Assembly: GCA_009927245.1 (NCBI GenBank)
Contig: RFNI01000123.1
Coordinates: 1 to 11,166 of the forward strand
Length of the DNA stretch: 11,166 nucleotides
Direction of reading: 5' to 3'
Source of the DNA: Actinomycetota bacterium
GTDB taxonomy: Bacteria > Actinomycetota > Actinomycetes > Actinomycetales > Microbacteriaceae
Position numbers and translations under genes: made by a program. This document shows, one piece after another, positions 1 to 7,982 of this stretch. The notes beneath the pieces were generated by a model. The model saw only the letters and a list, made by a program, of their open reading frames with translations. It did no database searches and was not told where the DNA came from. Numbering within the stretch: position 1 is the first letter of the stretch; every line of letters begins with the position of its first letter.

Positions 1-789
1 TTGAGCATTGGCGTCATCCAAATACTTCTGTGTTTGCGCAACAGCTTCCTGATACTTACGCTGGTATTCCTTCTCAGCTTCAGCTCTTCTTGCTGTTAGT
101 TCAAGATCTAGATCAATACGAGCCTGTTCTGAAAGCAAAGCTTCTGCCAGCTGCTCTTTAATTGGCTCAACCATGTTGCGCTCAAGAATAAGTCTGCGTT
201 CAGCAAGGACTCGATCTGATTCGGTTGCCTTGACTTCAATGTCTCTCTTCGCAGTGGCGCGCATTCTCGCTACCTCTGTTGAGATAGCTCCTCTGATGCT
301 TCCAGCTTCTCGCATGGCTTCATCGATTAGACGCTGAGCCTGGATTTTGGCTTTAGCCATGGTTTCGTCGTAGTCAGTCTTAGCTGAGTTGATAATTCTG
401 TCTGCACGACGCTGGGCTTCAGCCACCAATTCGTCGTAGTAAGCCTGGCCATCGGCTCGGCGCTGTTCAATATCAGTCTCGATGCCAGCCAGAATCGCTA
501 CCCGCTCAGCCTCAGCGTCTGCAACTACTCGATTACCTAGATCTTCGGCAGTACTGAGGATTTGGGCTGCTTTAGCACCGACTCCGGCATAGCTTGGGGC
601 TGTGTTCTCGGCTAACTGCTTATCAAGGTCAATTAGGCGATTTTGGGCCTCTCGGAGCTCCAGAGAGAGCTGATTATTGAGACCGGTAAGGTTCAATAGC
701 TCTTTACGATAGTCCTTGATAGCGTCGTCTACGGCTCCACGCTCGTATCCGCGCACAGCGATAGGAAACTCGGTTTCGTCGGCTGCCAA
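1..789 (-). CDS. DivIVA/Wag31-like coiled-coil protein, 3' end cut by window edge
   Basis: The frame is open from a TTG at 789-787 to the window edge: 263 codons with no stop, so the C-terminus is missing. An AGGAG Shine-Dalgarno sequence lies just upstream of the TTG, and translation begins MAADETEFPIAVRGYERGAVD. The hydrophobic-Arg-Gly-Tyr followed by VD at about residues 12-21 is the hallmark of the DivIVA N-terminal domain, which in characterised members binds membrane at poles and septa. The position of the membrane-inserting Phe of Bacillus DivIVA is Val here. From about residue 22 the protein is almost entirely charged heptad-like coiled coil rich in Ala, Glu, Arg and Lys. A break near residues 64-71 (SYAGVGAK) resembles GYAALGAQ in the second DivIVA-like protein of this window, so the two look paralogous. 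A structural or polarity role is inferred. Wag31 proper, Scy/FilP-like or SepIVA-like identities cannot be separated without the C-terminus and its neighbours. Confidence 0.85.
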   Translation of the reverse strand, partial: MAADETEFPIAVRGYERGAVDDAIKDYRKELLNLTGLNNQLSLELREAQNRLIDLDKQLAENTAPSYAGVGAKAAQILSTAEDLGNRVVADAEAERVAILAGIETDIEQRRADGQAYYDELVAEAQRRADRIINSAKTDYDETMAKAKIQAQRLIDEAMREAGSIRGAISTEVARMRATAKRDIEVKATESDRVLAERRLILERNMVEPIKEQLAEALLSEQARIDLDLELTARRAEAEKEYQRKYQEAVAQTQKYLDDANAQ

Positions 790-864
790 AGGTGCTCTCC
801 TAGGGCTTCGGTAGAATAGTACGGGCTGCCCCGCACCCCCCAAGTTTAGCCTGAATGGAGCCCA
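790..864. promoter_or_regulatory. Divergent intergenic region with putative promoters both ways
   Basis: Seventy-five bases separate the leftward DivIVA-like gene from the rightward five-gene run, so both promoters should lie here or in the adjoining 5' coding ends. Rightward, TAGAAT at 812-817 resembles a -10 hexamer but has no convincing -35. Leftward, the reverse strand reads GGCTAAACTTG at 851-841, with TAAACT (848-843) as a possible -10 about 54 nt before the TTG start. An alternative leftward pair is TTGGGG with TACTAT, 16 nt apart. These are pattern matches only. A run of six C bases at 835-840 adds local G+C richness. Confidence 0.3.
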
Positions 865-2571
865 ATGCGTTTTGTTATTGCCACGGTTCTCCTAATCAGT
901 TCCATGGTCACCTTTGTAGTTGGCTTAGCCATCAAGGGGCCTTTTGAGGCTGCAGCGGAGAGCCGCCTGACATACAAGATCGAATCTCCTGACTCCTATG
1001 TCCTTATTCCTCACGAGACTTTGACCAAATTTGAAGGTGATGTCTCAGTTGAGGCTTCTGGAATCAAGAACATCTTCTACGCAGATGCCAGAGAGCAGGA
1101 TATCCAATACTGGATTGGAACCTCCAACTTCCTAAGACTTGGGGTCAACCCAGCAAACCAGAAGCCGGTTGCACTTCCAATCAGAGCAGGGGGAACCAAC
1201 GCAAGCCCGGTTGATAGCGACCTTTGGCGCAACCAGTTGGTTGTGAAAACTTCTCTGCTAACCAAAGTTGCAATGTTTGAAGACACTGGAGTGCTGCTAG
1301 CTGGAGATGGTTTCAATCGAGGACCGCAGAACATCAACATCATCTGGAAGACAGATCAACCGATTAACTGGCCGTTAGTGCTATTTGGTTTAGGCGCGGC
1401 ATTTCTTATGGCTTCGCTCATTGTGAACTACCTAGGTTTTAGAAATATCAGAAAGCTTCGTGGCCCTAGACGAAGAATTCCTAAGGCTCCGACAGGACCT
1501 AAGTATCGAAGACGAATCAGAGCTGATGTTCCAAAGCGTGGAAGACGCGCAACCGGAAGAACTCGTTCAAAGCTTGCAATCCTGCCAGTTGGAATTCTGA
1601 CTGTCTCCTTACTAAACGGTTGTGCTAATACCCAAGCAGTCGAAAACGCAGAAGTCACCACTCAGTTTGAGAAGGTTGGAGTTGTTGTAACAGACAGCCA
1701 GCTCCAAAGAATCGTAGGCGATCTAGCAACGAAGGTAAAGGCTGCAGACACCGACAAAGATTGGAAGGCCTTGGCCATTCGAGCGGCGGGTCCAGTTCTT
1801 GAAATTCGTAAGGTTCGTTATCTACTTCAGTCAAAGAGCAAGAAGATAAAAGCATTACCTGACATCGTTGCTAACCCTGTAACGGTTTCACTTCCAATGC
1901 AGCTCCCTGAAGAAGAAACAGCTTGGCAGCCGCGGACAATCATGTTGGTTACCAAGTCAGAGGAGACAACTCAAGGCCCACAATTGATGGTCTTGCAACA
2001 GCACAGCCCAAGAGAGAACTACAAACTCTGGTATTTGATTGATCTACTACCTGGCAATACTTTCCCTGAGGTGGCAGCTCAAGACGCCGGTGCGCTAACC
2101 GTTGAATCAGATAACGCATTCTTAGCAACTAAGTTAGACACTCTTCCGTATAAGTATGGAAATGTTTTGAACAAGGGAACATCGAGCACTTTTGCTAGGG
2201 AGTTTGATCTGAAGGCAGATAAGTTCTTTGAAGCTAGAAATGCAGATCAGAATGCTCAGAAGGAAGACCTAAAGAAGGTAAAAGCTACCATCTCCTTCCA
2301 ACATGCACTTGGTGACAAAAACATCTCAGGTATGTTGACCTTGAAGTCGGGTGGACTAATTGCAGTTGCTATGACTGATACCTCCATCATCAAACCAACA
2401 GTTAGAGGATCAGCTGTTTCAGTTACCCAAGCAGAACAGAAGATTCTTCTCAATGCGCCAGGTAGCGCAACAGGTTTGAGCATTAAGTATGAAAACATGC
2501 TTTGTTCTATGTCCCTATTGCAGGTTCAAACCAGAGAATCAAACTTCTTGGTGCCTCGCAGGGAATCTTGA
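865..2571 (+). CDS. Multi-span membrane protein of unassigned function, C-terminus apparently frameshifted
   Basis: This 568-codon frame starts at ATG 865, preceded by GGAG at 857-860. I do not know its function. An N-terminal membrane segment (about residues 4-23) is followed by an exported domain of about 145 residues, a second membrane segment (168-190), and a very basic cytoplasmic linker (193-236, many Arg/Lys). A third hydrophobic stretch (237-250) ends in LLNGC with Cys253, resembling a lipobox although Asn at -2 is atypical. About 315 further residues are probably extracytoplasmic and include an ENYKLWY-type motif at 384-390. The layout matches a conserved hypothetical family of Micrococcales as I remember it (not checked). 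After Met545-Leu546 the frame gives an unconvincing tail. Moving to the -1 frame at about 2502 gives LLFYVPIAGSNQRIKLLG and a stop at 2589-2591, overlapping the next gene's ATG. The true product is therefore probably 865-2591. It is first in the run and may be translationally coupled to the next gene. Confidence 0.75.
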   Translation: MRFVIATVLLISSMVTFVVGLAIKGPFEAAAESRLTYKIESPDSYVLIPHETLTKFEGDVSVEASGIKNIFYADAREQDIQYWIGTSNFLRLGVNPANQKPVALPIRAGGTNASPVDSDLWRNQLVVKTSLLTKVAMFEDTGVLLAGDGFNRGPQNINIIWKTDQPINWPLVLFGLGAAFLMASLIVNYLGFRNIRKLRGPRRRIPKAPTGPKYRRRIRADVPKRGRRATGRTRSKLAILPVGILTVSLLNGCANTQAVENAEVTTQFEKVGVVVTDSQLQRIVGDLATKVKAADTDKDWKALAIRAAGPVLEIRKVRYLLQSKSKKIKALPDIVANPVTVSLPMQLPEEETAWQPRTIMLVTKSEETTQGPQLMVLQQHSPRENYKLWYLIDLLPGNTFPEVAAQDAGALTVESDNAFLATKLDTLPYKYGNVLNKGTSSTFAREFDLKADKFFEARNADQNAQKEDLKKVKATISFQHALGDKNISGMLTLKSGGLIAVAMTDTSIIKPTVRGSAVSVTQAEQKILLNAPGSATGLSIKYENMLCSMSLLQVQTRESNFLVPRRES

Positions 2572-2587
2572 GCGTAAAGGCATTGCG

Positions 2588-3508
2588 ATGAATACCCAGA
2601 ATCCAGCATTTAGAGGGGCAGTAGACCTGTCGGCGCTGGCCAACAAGGTTGTTCAAGAAAAGCTTGAGCAGAGCGGTGTGAAGGTTGAGAACACCAACTC
2701 TCTGAGAGTTCCAGCATTCTCTGTTGAAGCAGAAGAAGGCGTAATCCGCCAGATTATTGAACTCTCTAGCGCGGTTCCAGTAGTAGTTTGTTTTTATTCA
2801 CCAGCCGATGAGTCAAGCGTTTCTCTTGCGGAGAAACTAGACCGGTTAGTACTAGCAGCTGAAGGTCACTGGTTCCTAGCCAAGGTCAATGTTGTTTCCC
2901 AACTGAAACTAGCTGAAGCTTTTGGTGTTCTTGAGCCTGCAACGGTTGCGATGATTCTCGCTGGAGAACCTAAGCCATTATTCCAAGGTGATCAAGACGA
3001 GGCTGACCTGGCTGTATTCATGGACAAGTTGGTTGAAATTGCTAGGAGTCAAGGGATTAATGGTCAGCTAACAATCGGTGATGCCGTTCCTCAAGAACCA
3101 AAACTTAGTGCAGTTGAACAGGCAGCTCTTGATGCAATGGACACCGGTGATTTCAGCGCTGCTGTGAAAATCTATGAAGCTGAGTTGCAGGCTAATCCTG
3201 GCAACGAACAGCTGAGTGAAAGATTGGCTCAGGTTCGTTTAGTTGAAAGAACTTACCAAGGTGATGTTGAAGCTGAACTAGGTATCGAACCTAAAGATCA
3301 CCTTTCCGCAATTAGGAAAGCAGATTTCTTCCTTGCTATAGGGGACGCTAATTCTGCTTTCAATCTACTCTTGGATTGGTTTGATAAATCGAATGCAGAA
3401 GAGAGAGCAACTATCTCTAAACACCTGCTTGAGCTATTTGTAGTTGTCGGTAAGAACGACCAGAGTGTTATCTCTGCTCGTAAGTTATTAGCAGTAAAGA
3501 TGTTCTAA
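2588..3508 (+). CDS. Thioredoxin-fold protein without CxxC, with C-terminal TPR region (YbbN/CnoX-like)
   Basis: The protein has 306 residues. I chose ATG 2588 because AAAGG sits at 2576-2580 with good spacing; the in-frame ATG at 2489 lies inside the upstream gene and adds an unrelated Cys-rich leader. Residues 42-155 have a thioredoxin-like pattern: beta strand VPVVVCFYSP (63-72), helix, then WFLAKVNV (95-102) and a strand before GEPKP. At the active site the WCGPC-type motif is replaced by ADESS (73-77), so both cysteines are absent, and the usual cis-proline Ile-Pro-Thr reads Pro-Ala-Thr (117-119). Disulfide exchange is therefore unlikely. Residues 174-300 are helical, with a TPR-like unit at about 177-205 (ALDAMDTGDFSAAVKIYEAEL). 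This architecture matches the YbbN/CnoX family, in which E. coli CnoX acts as a holdase and chaperone partner. Such a role here is inference. The gene ends 1 nt before the cysteine desulfurase start. Confidence 0.85.
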   Translation: MNTQNPAFRGAVDLSALANKVVQEKLEQSGVKVENTNSLRVPAFSVEAEEGVIRQIIELSSAVPVVVCFYSPADESSVSLAEKLDRLVLAAEGHWFLAKVNVVSQLKLAEAFGVLEPATVAMILAGEPKPLFQGDQDEADLAVFMDKLVEIARSQGINGQLTIGDAVPQEPKLSAVEQAALDAMDTGDFSAAVKIYEAELQANPGNEQLSERLAQVRLVERTYQGDVEAELGIEPKDHLSAIRKADFFLAIGDANSAFNLLLDWFDKSNAEERATISKHLLELFVVVGKNDQSVISARKLLAVKMF

Positions 3509-3509
3509 G

Positions 3510-4682
3510 GTGAGAGTTTATTTAGATAACGCAGCAACCACTCCGATTAGACCGGAGGTGCTTGAGTGTTACATCGACACTCTGAAGCTAATCGGTAATC
3601 CTTCTTCAGTTCACAGTTCTGGTCAACAGGTTAGACAGGTCTTGGAAGAAGCGAGAGAGTCACTCGCAAAATCTCTTGACTGTGACCGCAGTGAAGTTCT
3701 TTTCACCTCGGGTGGGACAGAGAGCGATAACCTAGCCATCAAGGGCATCTACTGGCAAAGAAGAGATGAAGATGCCAACAGGAATGTTGTCATTAGCGCA
3801 GGAACAGAACACCACGGAGTTATTGACCCAATTGAATGGTTAGAAGCACATGAGGTTGCAGAAGTTCAACTCGTTCCAGTTAACTTCGATGGTGAACTAG
3901 ATCTTTCATGGTTAGCAAAGTACTTAGAAGAAAACCACAGCAAAGTAGCTTTGATTAGCTTGATGTGGGCTAACAACGAAACTGGCGTCGTCACAGATAT
4001 CAAAGCCGTAACAACATTGGCTAACGCCTTTGGTATTCCAGTGCACACAGATGCAGTTGCAGCATTTGGTCATGTACAAACTAGTTTCAAAGAGTCTGGG
4101 TTGGCAGCGATGAGTATCTCAGCACATAAGCTCGGTGGCCCAGTTGGAATCGGTGCACTGATTGTCTCTAGAGCAACCAAGCTGGTCTCCATCATTCACG
4201 GTGGAGGTCAAGAGCGTGGCATGAGATCAGGAACCATGAACGCACCAGCTGCAAAGGCTTTTGCAATGGCTGCCGAGATTGCGGTTAGAACTCTTGATGA
4301 GGAACGAGCAAGACTTGCCGGCATTAAGAACACCTTGGTGGAGAAGGCTAAGACCATCAACTCTTCTCTAGGTCACACTGCTGAGAAGGCTGACACTCTT
4401 CCCAACATTGTTCACTTCACTCTTGCCGGAGGTTCAGGGGACTCTTTGCTCTTCCTGCTCGATCAAGATGGAATCTCAGTCTCAACTGGTTCTGCCTGTC
4501 AGGCTGGAGTCAACCGACCATCTCATGTTCTTATCGCTATGGGTAGAACTGAGGATGAGGCTAAGGGTTGCTTGAGGATAACTCTGGGTCATGAGAGCAC
4601 TGAATCAGATATTGAAGCTCTTTTGGCTTCTCTTCCTAAAGCTATTGATGCCACGCTTAAGGCTGGTCTTAGTTCACAATGA
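3510..4682 (+). CDS. Cysteine desulfurase, IscS/NifS (group I) type
   Basis: This PLP enzyme converts cysteine to alanine and leaves a persulfide on its catalytic cysteine for sulfur acceptors. The 390 residues are near the usual family length. Recognisable elements are the N-terminal YLDNAATTP (4-12), SGGTESDN (67-74), EHH (100-102) for PLP stacking, the cofactor Asp181, the Schiff-base lysine Lys207 in SAHK, and the mobile active-site loop STGSACQAG with Cys330, which places it in group I rather than SufS. The residue after DAV, usually Gln contacting the PLP hydroxyl, is Ala184 (DAVAAFG). Start is GTG 3510, 1 nt after the previous stop, without a strong Shine-Dalgarno sequence, suggesting coupled translation. 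Immediately downstream mnmA suggests it supplies sulfur for tRNA thiolation, as YrvO does for MnmA in Bacillus subtilis. A broader Fe-S role cannot be excluded. Confidence 0.93.
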   Translation: MRVYLDNAATTPIRPEVLECYIDTLKLIGNPSSVHSSGQQVRQVLEEARESLAKSLDCDRSEVLFTSGGTESDNLAIKGIYWQRRDEDANRNVVISAGTEHHGVIDPIEWLEAHEVAEVQLVPVNFDGELDLSWLAKYLEENHSKVALISLMWANNETGVVTDIKAVTTLANAFGIPVHTDAVAAFGHVQTSFKESGLAAMSISAHKLGGPVGIGALIVSRATKLVSIIHGGGQERGMRSGTMNAPAAKAFAMAAEIAVRTLDEERARLAGIKNTLVEKAKTINSSLGHTAEKADTLPNIVHFTLAGGSGDSLLFLLDQDGISVSTGSACQAGVNRPSHVLIAMGRTEDEAKGCLRITLGHESTESDIEALLASLPKAIDATLKAGLSSQ

Positions 4683-4696
4683 GTGAGAATTAGAGC

Positions 4697-5836
4697 ATGA
4701 AGGTATTAGCAGCAATGAGTGGTGGCGTTGACAGCGCTGTTGCTGCTGCACGCGCTGTTGAAGCAGGGCACGAAGTAGTTGGAGTTCACCTAGCTCTAAG
4801 CCGTATGCCTGGCACTCTAAGAACTGGTTCTCGAGGTTGCTGCACTATTGAAGACAGCATGGATGCTCAACGAGCAGCAAACCTAATTGGTATCCCTTAT
4901 TACGTTTGGGACTTCAGCGAAAAGTTCAAAGCTGAAGTAGTTGATGATTTCATCAGTGAGTATCAGTCAGGTAGAACACCTAACCCTTGCATGAGATGTA
5001 ATGAGCGAATCAAGTTTGCTGCTCTTCTAGAAAAAGCACTGGCTCTTGGCTTTGATGCTGTTTGCACAGGTCACTACGCGAGTCTCCTAACTGATGAAGA
5101 AGGAAACTTAGAGCTTCACAGATCTATGGCTTTAGCTAAAGACCAGAGCTACGTATTAGGTGTGCTAACTGCAGATCAACTAAAGCATTCAATGTTCCCT
5201 ATTGGTCATACTGCAAGTAAAGATGAGATCAGAGCAGAGGCAGCAGCCAGAGGATTATCAGTTGCAGCTAAGCCTGACTCGTACGACATCTGCTTCATTC
5301 CTGAAGGTGATACTCAAGACTGGCTAGCAGAACGATTGGGTAGCACTGCCGGTGACATCGTAGATATGGATGGCAATGTCCTAGGTAATCACCAAGGTGC
5401 TCACGGTTTCACAGTAGGTCAACGCAAAGGTCTTCAACTGGGCAAGCCAGCAGCAGATGGTAAGCCTAGATATGTTTTAGCTGTTGATGTGAACAGCAAC
5501 AAGGTTGTCGTTGGACCTCAGCAGGCTTTGGCGGTGATTGAGCTAAGTGGCGATCGTTTCACCTGGTGCGGAAAGCCTAAAGACAATGCTGAAGAGTTCT
5601 TTGATGCACATGTGCAGGTCAGAGCGCACGGCGAGCAGGTTCCAGCAAAGGTGGCAGTAGTTGATGGTGCCCTAGTCATGAGACTGGAAGATCCAATCCT
5701 TGGAGTTGCTCCTGGCCAGACAGCAGTTGTTTATCTAGGCACAAGAGTGCTAGCTCAGACCACAATTGACCGCACAGTCTCTGCAGTTGATGCCTTTTCC
5801 ACAGGTTCGGCGAGTGCTGGCCCTGTCGGTCAGTAG
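4697..5836 (+). CDS. mnmA: tRNA-specific 2-thiouridylase MnmA
   Basis: MnmA adenylates C2 of the wobble uridine U34 in tRNA(Lys), tRNA(Glu) and tRNA(Gln) and replaces the oxygen with sulfur. The 379 residues begin with the ATP-pyrophosphatase P-loop SGGVDSA (8-14). The two cysteines used for persulfide transfer are Cys98 in PNPCMRCN (95-102) and Cys199 in YDICFIPEGD (196-205). GHY (125-127), KDQSYVLG (148-155) and HGFTVGQRKGL (236-246) are further conserved blocks, the last opening the C-terminal tRNA-contacting domains. Length and motifs are complete. ATG 4697 lies 14 nt after the cysteine desulfurase stop and matches the usual MKVLAAMSGG beginning. The upstream desulfurase is the likely sulfur donor. 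The gene is followed by ligA after 19 nt, so the run is probably one transcript. Confidence 0.97.
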   Translation: MKVLAAMSGGVDSAVAAARAVEAGHEVVGVHLALSRMPGTLRTGSRGCCTIEDSMDAQRAANLIGIPYYVWDFSEKFKAEVVDDFISEYQSGRTPNPCMRCNERIKFAALLEKALALGFDAVCTGHYASLLTDEEGNLELHRSMALAKDQSYVLGVLTADQLKHSMFPIGHTASKDEIRAEAAARGLSVAAKPDSYDICFIPEGDTQDWLAERLGSTAGDIVDMDGNVLGNHQGAHGFTVGQRKGLQLGKPAADGKPRYVLAVDVNSNKVVVGPQQALAVIELSGDRFTWCGKPKDNAEEFFDAHVQVRAHGEQVPAKVAVVDGALVMRLEDPILGVAPGQTAVVYLGTRVLAQTTIDRTVSAVDAFSTGSASAGPVGQ

Positions 5837-5855
5837 CACTATTTAGGCTTGTTCA

Positions 5856-7982
5856 GTGCCCCAAAATCCCGCAGAGCGTATCGCTTACCTAGTTGATGAA
5901 ATCAACAGGCATCGTCGTGCCTACTACCAGGAGAACACAGTCCTGATCAGTGATGCCGAGTATGACGCTCTAATGCAGGAACTTGAATTACTTGAGTCAA
6001 AGCATCCAGAGTTCATTACAGGAGATAGCCCAACTCAAAGTGTCGGTGGTAATGCCAATGAGACCTTTGCTCCAGTTGAACATCTTGACCGCATGTGGAG
6101 CTTGGATAACGCGTTTGACGAAGAGGAACTAACTGCGTGGGCTAATCGTGTTGAAGCAGATACCTTCCTATGTGAACTAAAGATCGACGGCCTAGCTATC
6201 AACTTGAGGTATGAAAATGGCAATCTAGTATCAGCTGCAACTCGAGGTGATGGAGTTGTTGGAGAAGATGTCACCAACAACGTAAAAACCATCAAGCAGA
6301 TCCCGCAACAGCTTAAAGGTAAAGACCACCCTAAGGTTGTTGAGATTAGAGGAGAAATCTTCTTTGGTGTTGCTGACTTTGCAAAGCTAAACGAAGGTTT
6401 GGTGGCTGAAGGTAAAGCACCTTTTGCTAACCCTAGAAACTCTGCGAGCGGTTCGCTCAGGCAAAAAGATTCAAGTGTTACAGCAAGTAGACCTCTGCAA
6501 ATGTTGGTGCACGGTGTCGGAGCTTGGCCTGAGGCACCACTAAAGAACCAGAGTGAACTGTATGAACTGTTGAAAAGTTGGGGCTTACCAACTTCAAACA
6601 AATACAAAGTGGTTTCAAGTGTTCAAGAAGTAGTTGAATACATCAACTCCTTCCAAGCGAAACGTCATGAACTCGAACATGAAATCGATGGCGTTGTTGT
6701 CAAAGTTGACTCGCTGCAGAAACAGCGTGACCTTGGATACACAGCTCGTGCACCTCGCTGGGCAGTCGCATACAAATACCCACCTGAGCAGGTAAACACA
6801 AAGTTGCTAGACATCCGTGTATCTGTTGGTAGGACGGGAAGAGCAACACCTTACGCAGTGGTTGCTCCCGTAAAGGTCGCTGGGTCAACAATTGAGTTTG
6901 CGACTCTTCACAATCAAGATGTGGTCAAAGCTAAAGGTGTTCTCATCGGAGACACTGTAGTGCTGAGAAAAGCTGGAGATGTAATCCCAGAGATTCTTGG
7001 TCCTGTCGTTGAACTTCGAACAGGTGCAGAGCGAGAGTTCGTCATGCCGTCTACTTGCCCTGACTGTGGCGCAAAGCTTGCTCCTTCATCTGAAGGAGAT
7101 GTTGATCTCAGATGTCAGAACTCAGAACATTGCCCAGCCCAACTTCGTGAACGTGTTGCATACATAGGTTCTAGGGGAGTGCTGGATATCGAAGCACTTG
7201 GATATGTTGCAGCGGTTGCGCTCACTCAACCGGTTGACCCGGCAACAACACCACTCAAATCCGAAGCTACCTTGTTTGATTTGACGATGGAACAACTGCT
7301 ACCTATTCGAGTCAAGGTGCTGGATCCAGACACAGGTCTTCCAAAATTAGATGAGAATGGCGAACCGAAGATTGTTGACTTCTTTAGGAAGAAGGGCAAG
7401 AAGGGGGACACCGAAGATGTCCCTGCTGAAGTTGCTATCAAACTTCTAAAGAATCTTGAAGAAGCCAAAACCAGGCCGCTTTGGAGAATCATCGTTGCCT
7501 TCTCAATTAGGCACGTTGGCCCTGTTGCAGCAAGATCACTAGCAAGCCACTTCGGTTCAATCGACCGCATCTTTGGAGCAACCGAAGCTGAGCTTTCCGA
7601 GGTTGATGGTGTTGGACCAATTCTTGCGAAATCTCTTCTTGACTGGATTCAGGTCGACTGGCACAAGAACCTAGTTGAGGCTTGGCGTAAGTCCGGAGTG
7701 CTTCTAGAGATTCCAGGACATGAGGGACCGGGTAAGAACCAGAGCGCTGATGGTGTGTTCTCAGGTTTGAGCATTGTGGTTACCGGAACTCTCGCCAACT
7801 ACACCAGAGAGCAAATTGAAGAATTAATTATCTCTAACGGCGGTAAGGCTGCATCTAGCGTTTCTAAGAACACAGCTTTTGTTGTTGCAGGCGCGAATGC
7901 TGGTTCAAAACTAGCTAAAGCAGAGTCTTTGAATGTTCCTGTTATTTCAGAAGAGGAGTTTGCTCAGAAACTACTTGTTTGA
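5856..7982 (+). CDS. ligA: NAD-dependent DNA ligase LigA
   Basis: LigA seals single-strand nicks using NAD and is the essential replicative ligase of bacteria. The 708 residues contain the family's full domain order. First is the NAD-binding Ia region (1-65, with HRRAYYQ at 19-25). The adenylation domain (about 66-310) carries Lys109 in ELKIDG, TRGDGVVGEDVT (129-140), EIRGE (163-167) and EIDGVVVKV (285-293). The OB fold spans about 315-395, a four-cysteine zinc finger uses Cys401, 404, 420 and 426, tandem helix-hairpin-helix units cover about 430-620, and a BRCT domain spans 634-708. Residues about 457-520 carry an extra segment (LDPDTGLPKLDENGEP, then a basic stretch) that makes it longer than the 671-residue E. 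coli enzyme; similar inserts occur in Micrococcales LigA as I recall. Start is GTG 5856; only a weak AGG (5845-5847) precedes it. The stop codon lies inside the convergent DivIVA-like gene. Confidence 0.97.
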   Translation: MPQNPAERIAYLVDEINRHRRAYYQENTVLISDAEYDALMQELELLESKHPEFITGDSPTQSVGGNANETFAPVEHLDRMWSLDNAFDEEELTAWANRVEADTFLCELKIDGLAINLRYENGNLVSAATRGDGVVGEDVTNNVKTIKQIPQQLKGKDHPKVVEIRGEIFFGVADFAKLNEGLVAEGKAPFANPRNSASGSLRQKDSSVTASRPLQMLVHGVGAWPEAPLKNQSELYELLKSWGLPTSNKYKVVSSVQEVVEYINSFQAKRHELEHEIDGVVVKVDSLQKQRDLGYTARAPRWAVAYKYPPEQVNTKLLDIRVSVGRTGRATPYAVVAPVKVAGSTIEFATLHNQDVVKAKGVLIGDTVVLRKAGDVIPEILGPVVELRTGAEREFVMPSTCPDCGAKLAPSSEGDVDLRCQNSEHCPAQLRERVAYIGSRGVLDIEALGYVAAVALTQPVDPATTPLKSEATLFDLTMEQLLPIRVKVLDPDTGLPKLDENGEPKIVDFFRKKGKKGDTEDVPAEVAIKLLKNLEEAKTRPLWRIIVAFSIRHVGPVAARSLASHFGSIDRIFGATEAELSEVDGVGPILAKSLLDWIQVDWHKNLVEAWRKSGVLLEIPGHEGPGKNQSADGVFSGLSIVVTGTLANYTREQIEELIISNGGKAASSVSKNTAFVVAGANAGSKLAKAESLNVPVISEEEFAQKLLV

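Noticed and set aside
2497..2510. Programmed -1 ribosomal frameshift at the end of the membrane-protein gene
   Set aside because: There is no X-XXY-YYZ slippery heptamer in the correct phase (ATG CTT TGT), so a one-base sequence loss is simpler.
2489..2587. Upstream in-frame ATG giving the thioredoxin-like protein 33 more residues with several cysteines
   Set aside because: The extension overlaps the upstream gene, looks unlike the family, and a good AAAGG ribosome-binding site points to ATG 2588.
6035..6607. 190-codon open frame antisense to ligA
   Set aside because: It is fully inside the well-supported ligA coding region, with a Ser/Leu-rich composition typical of an antisense shadow and no ribosome-binding or family evidence.
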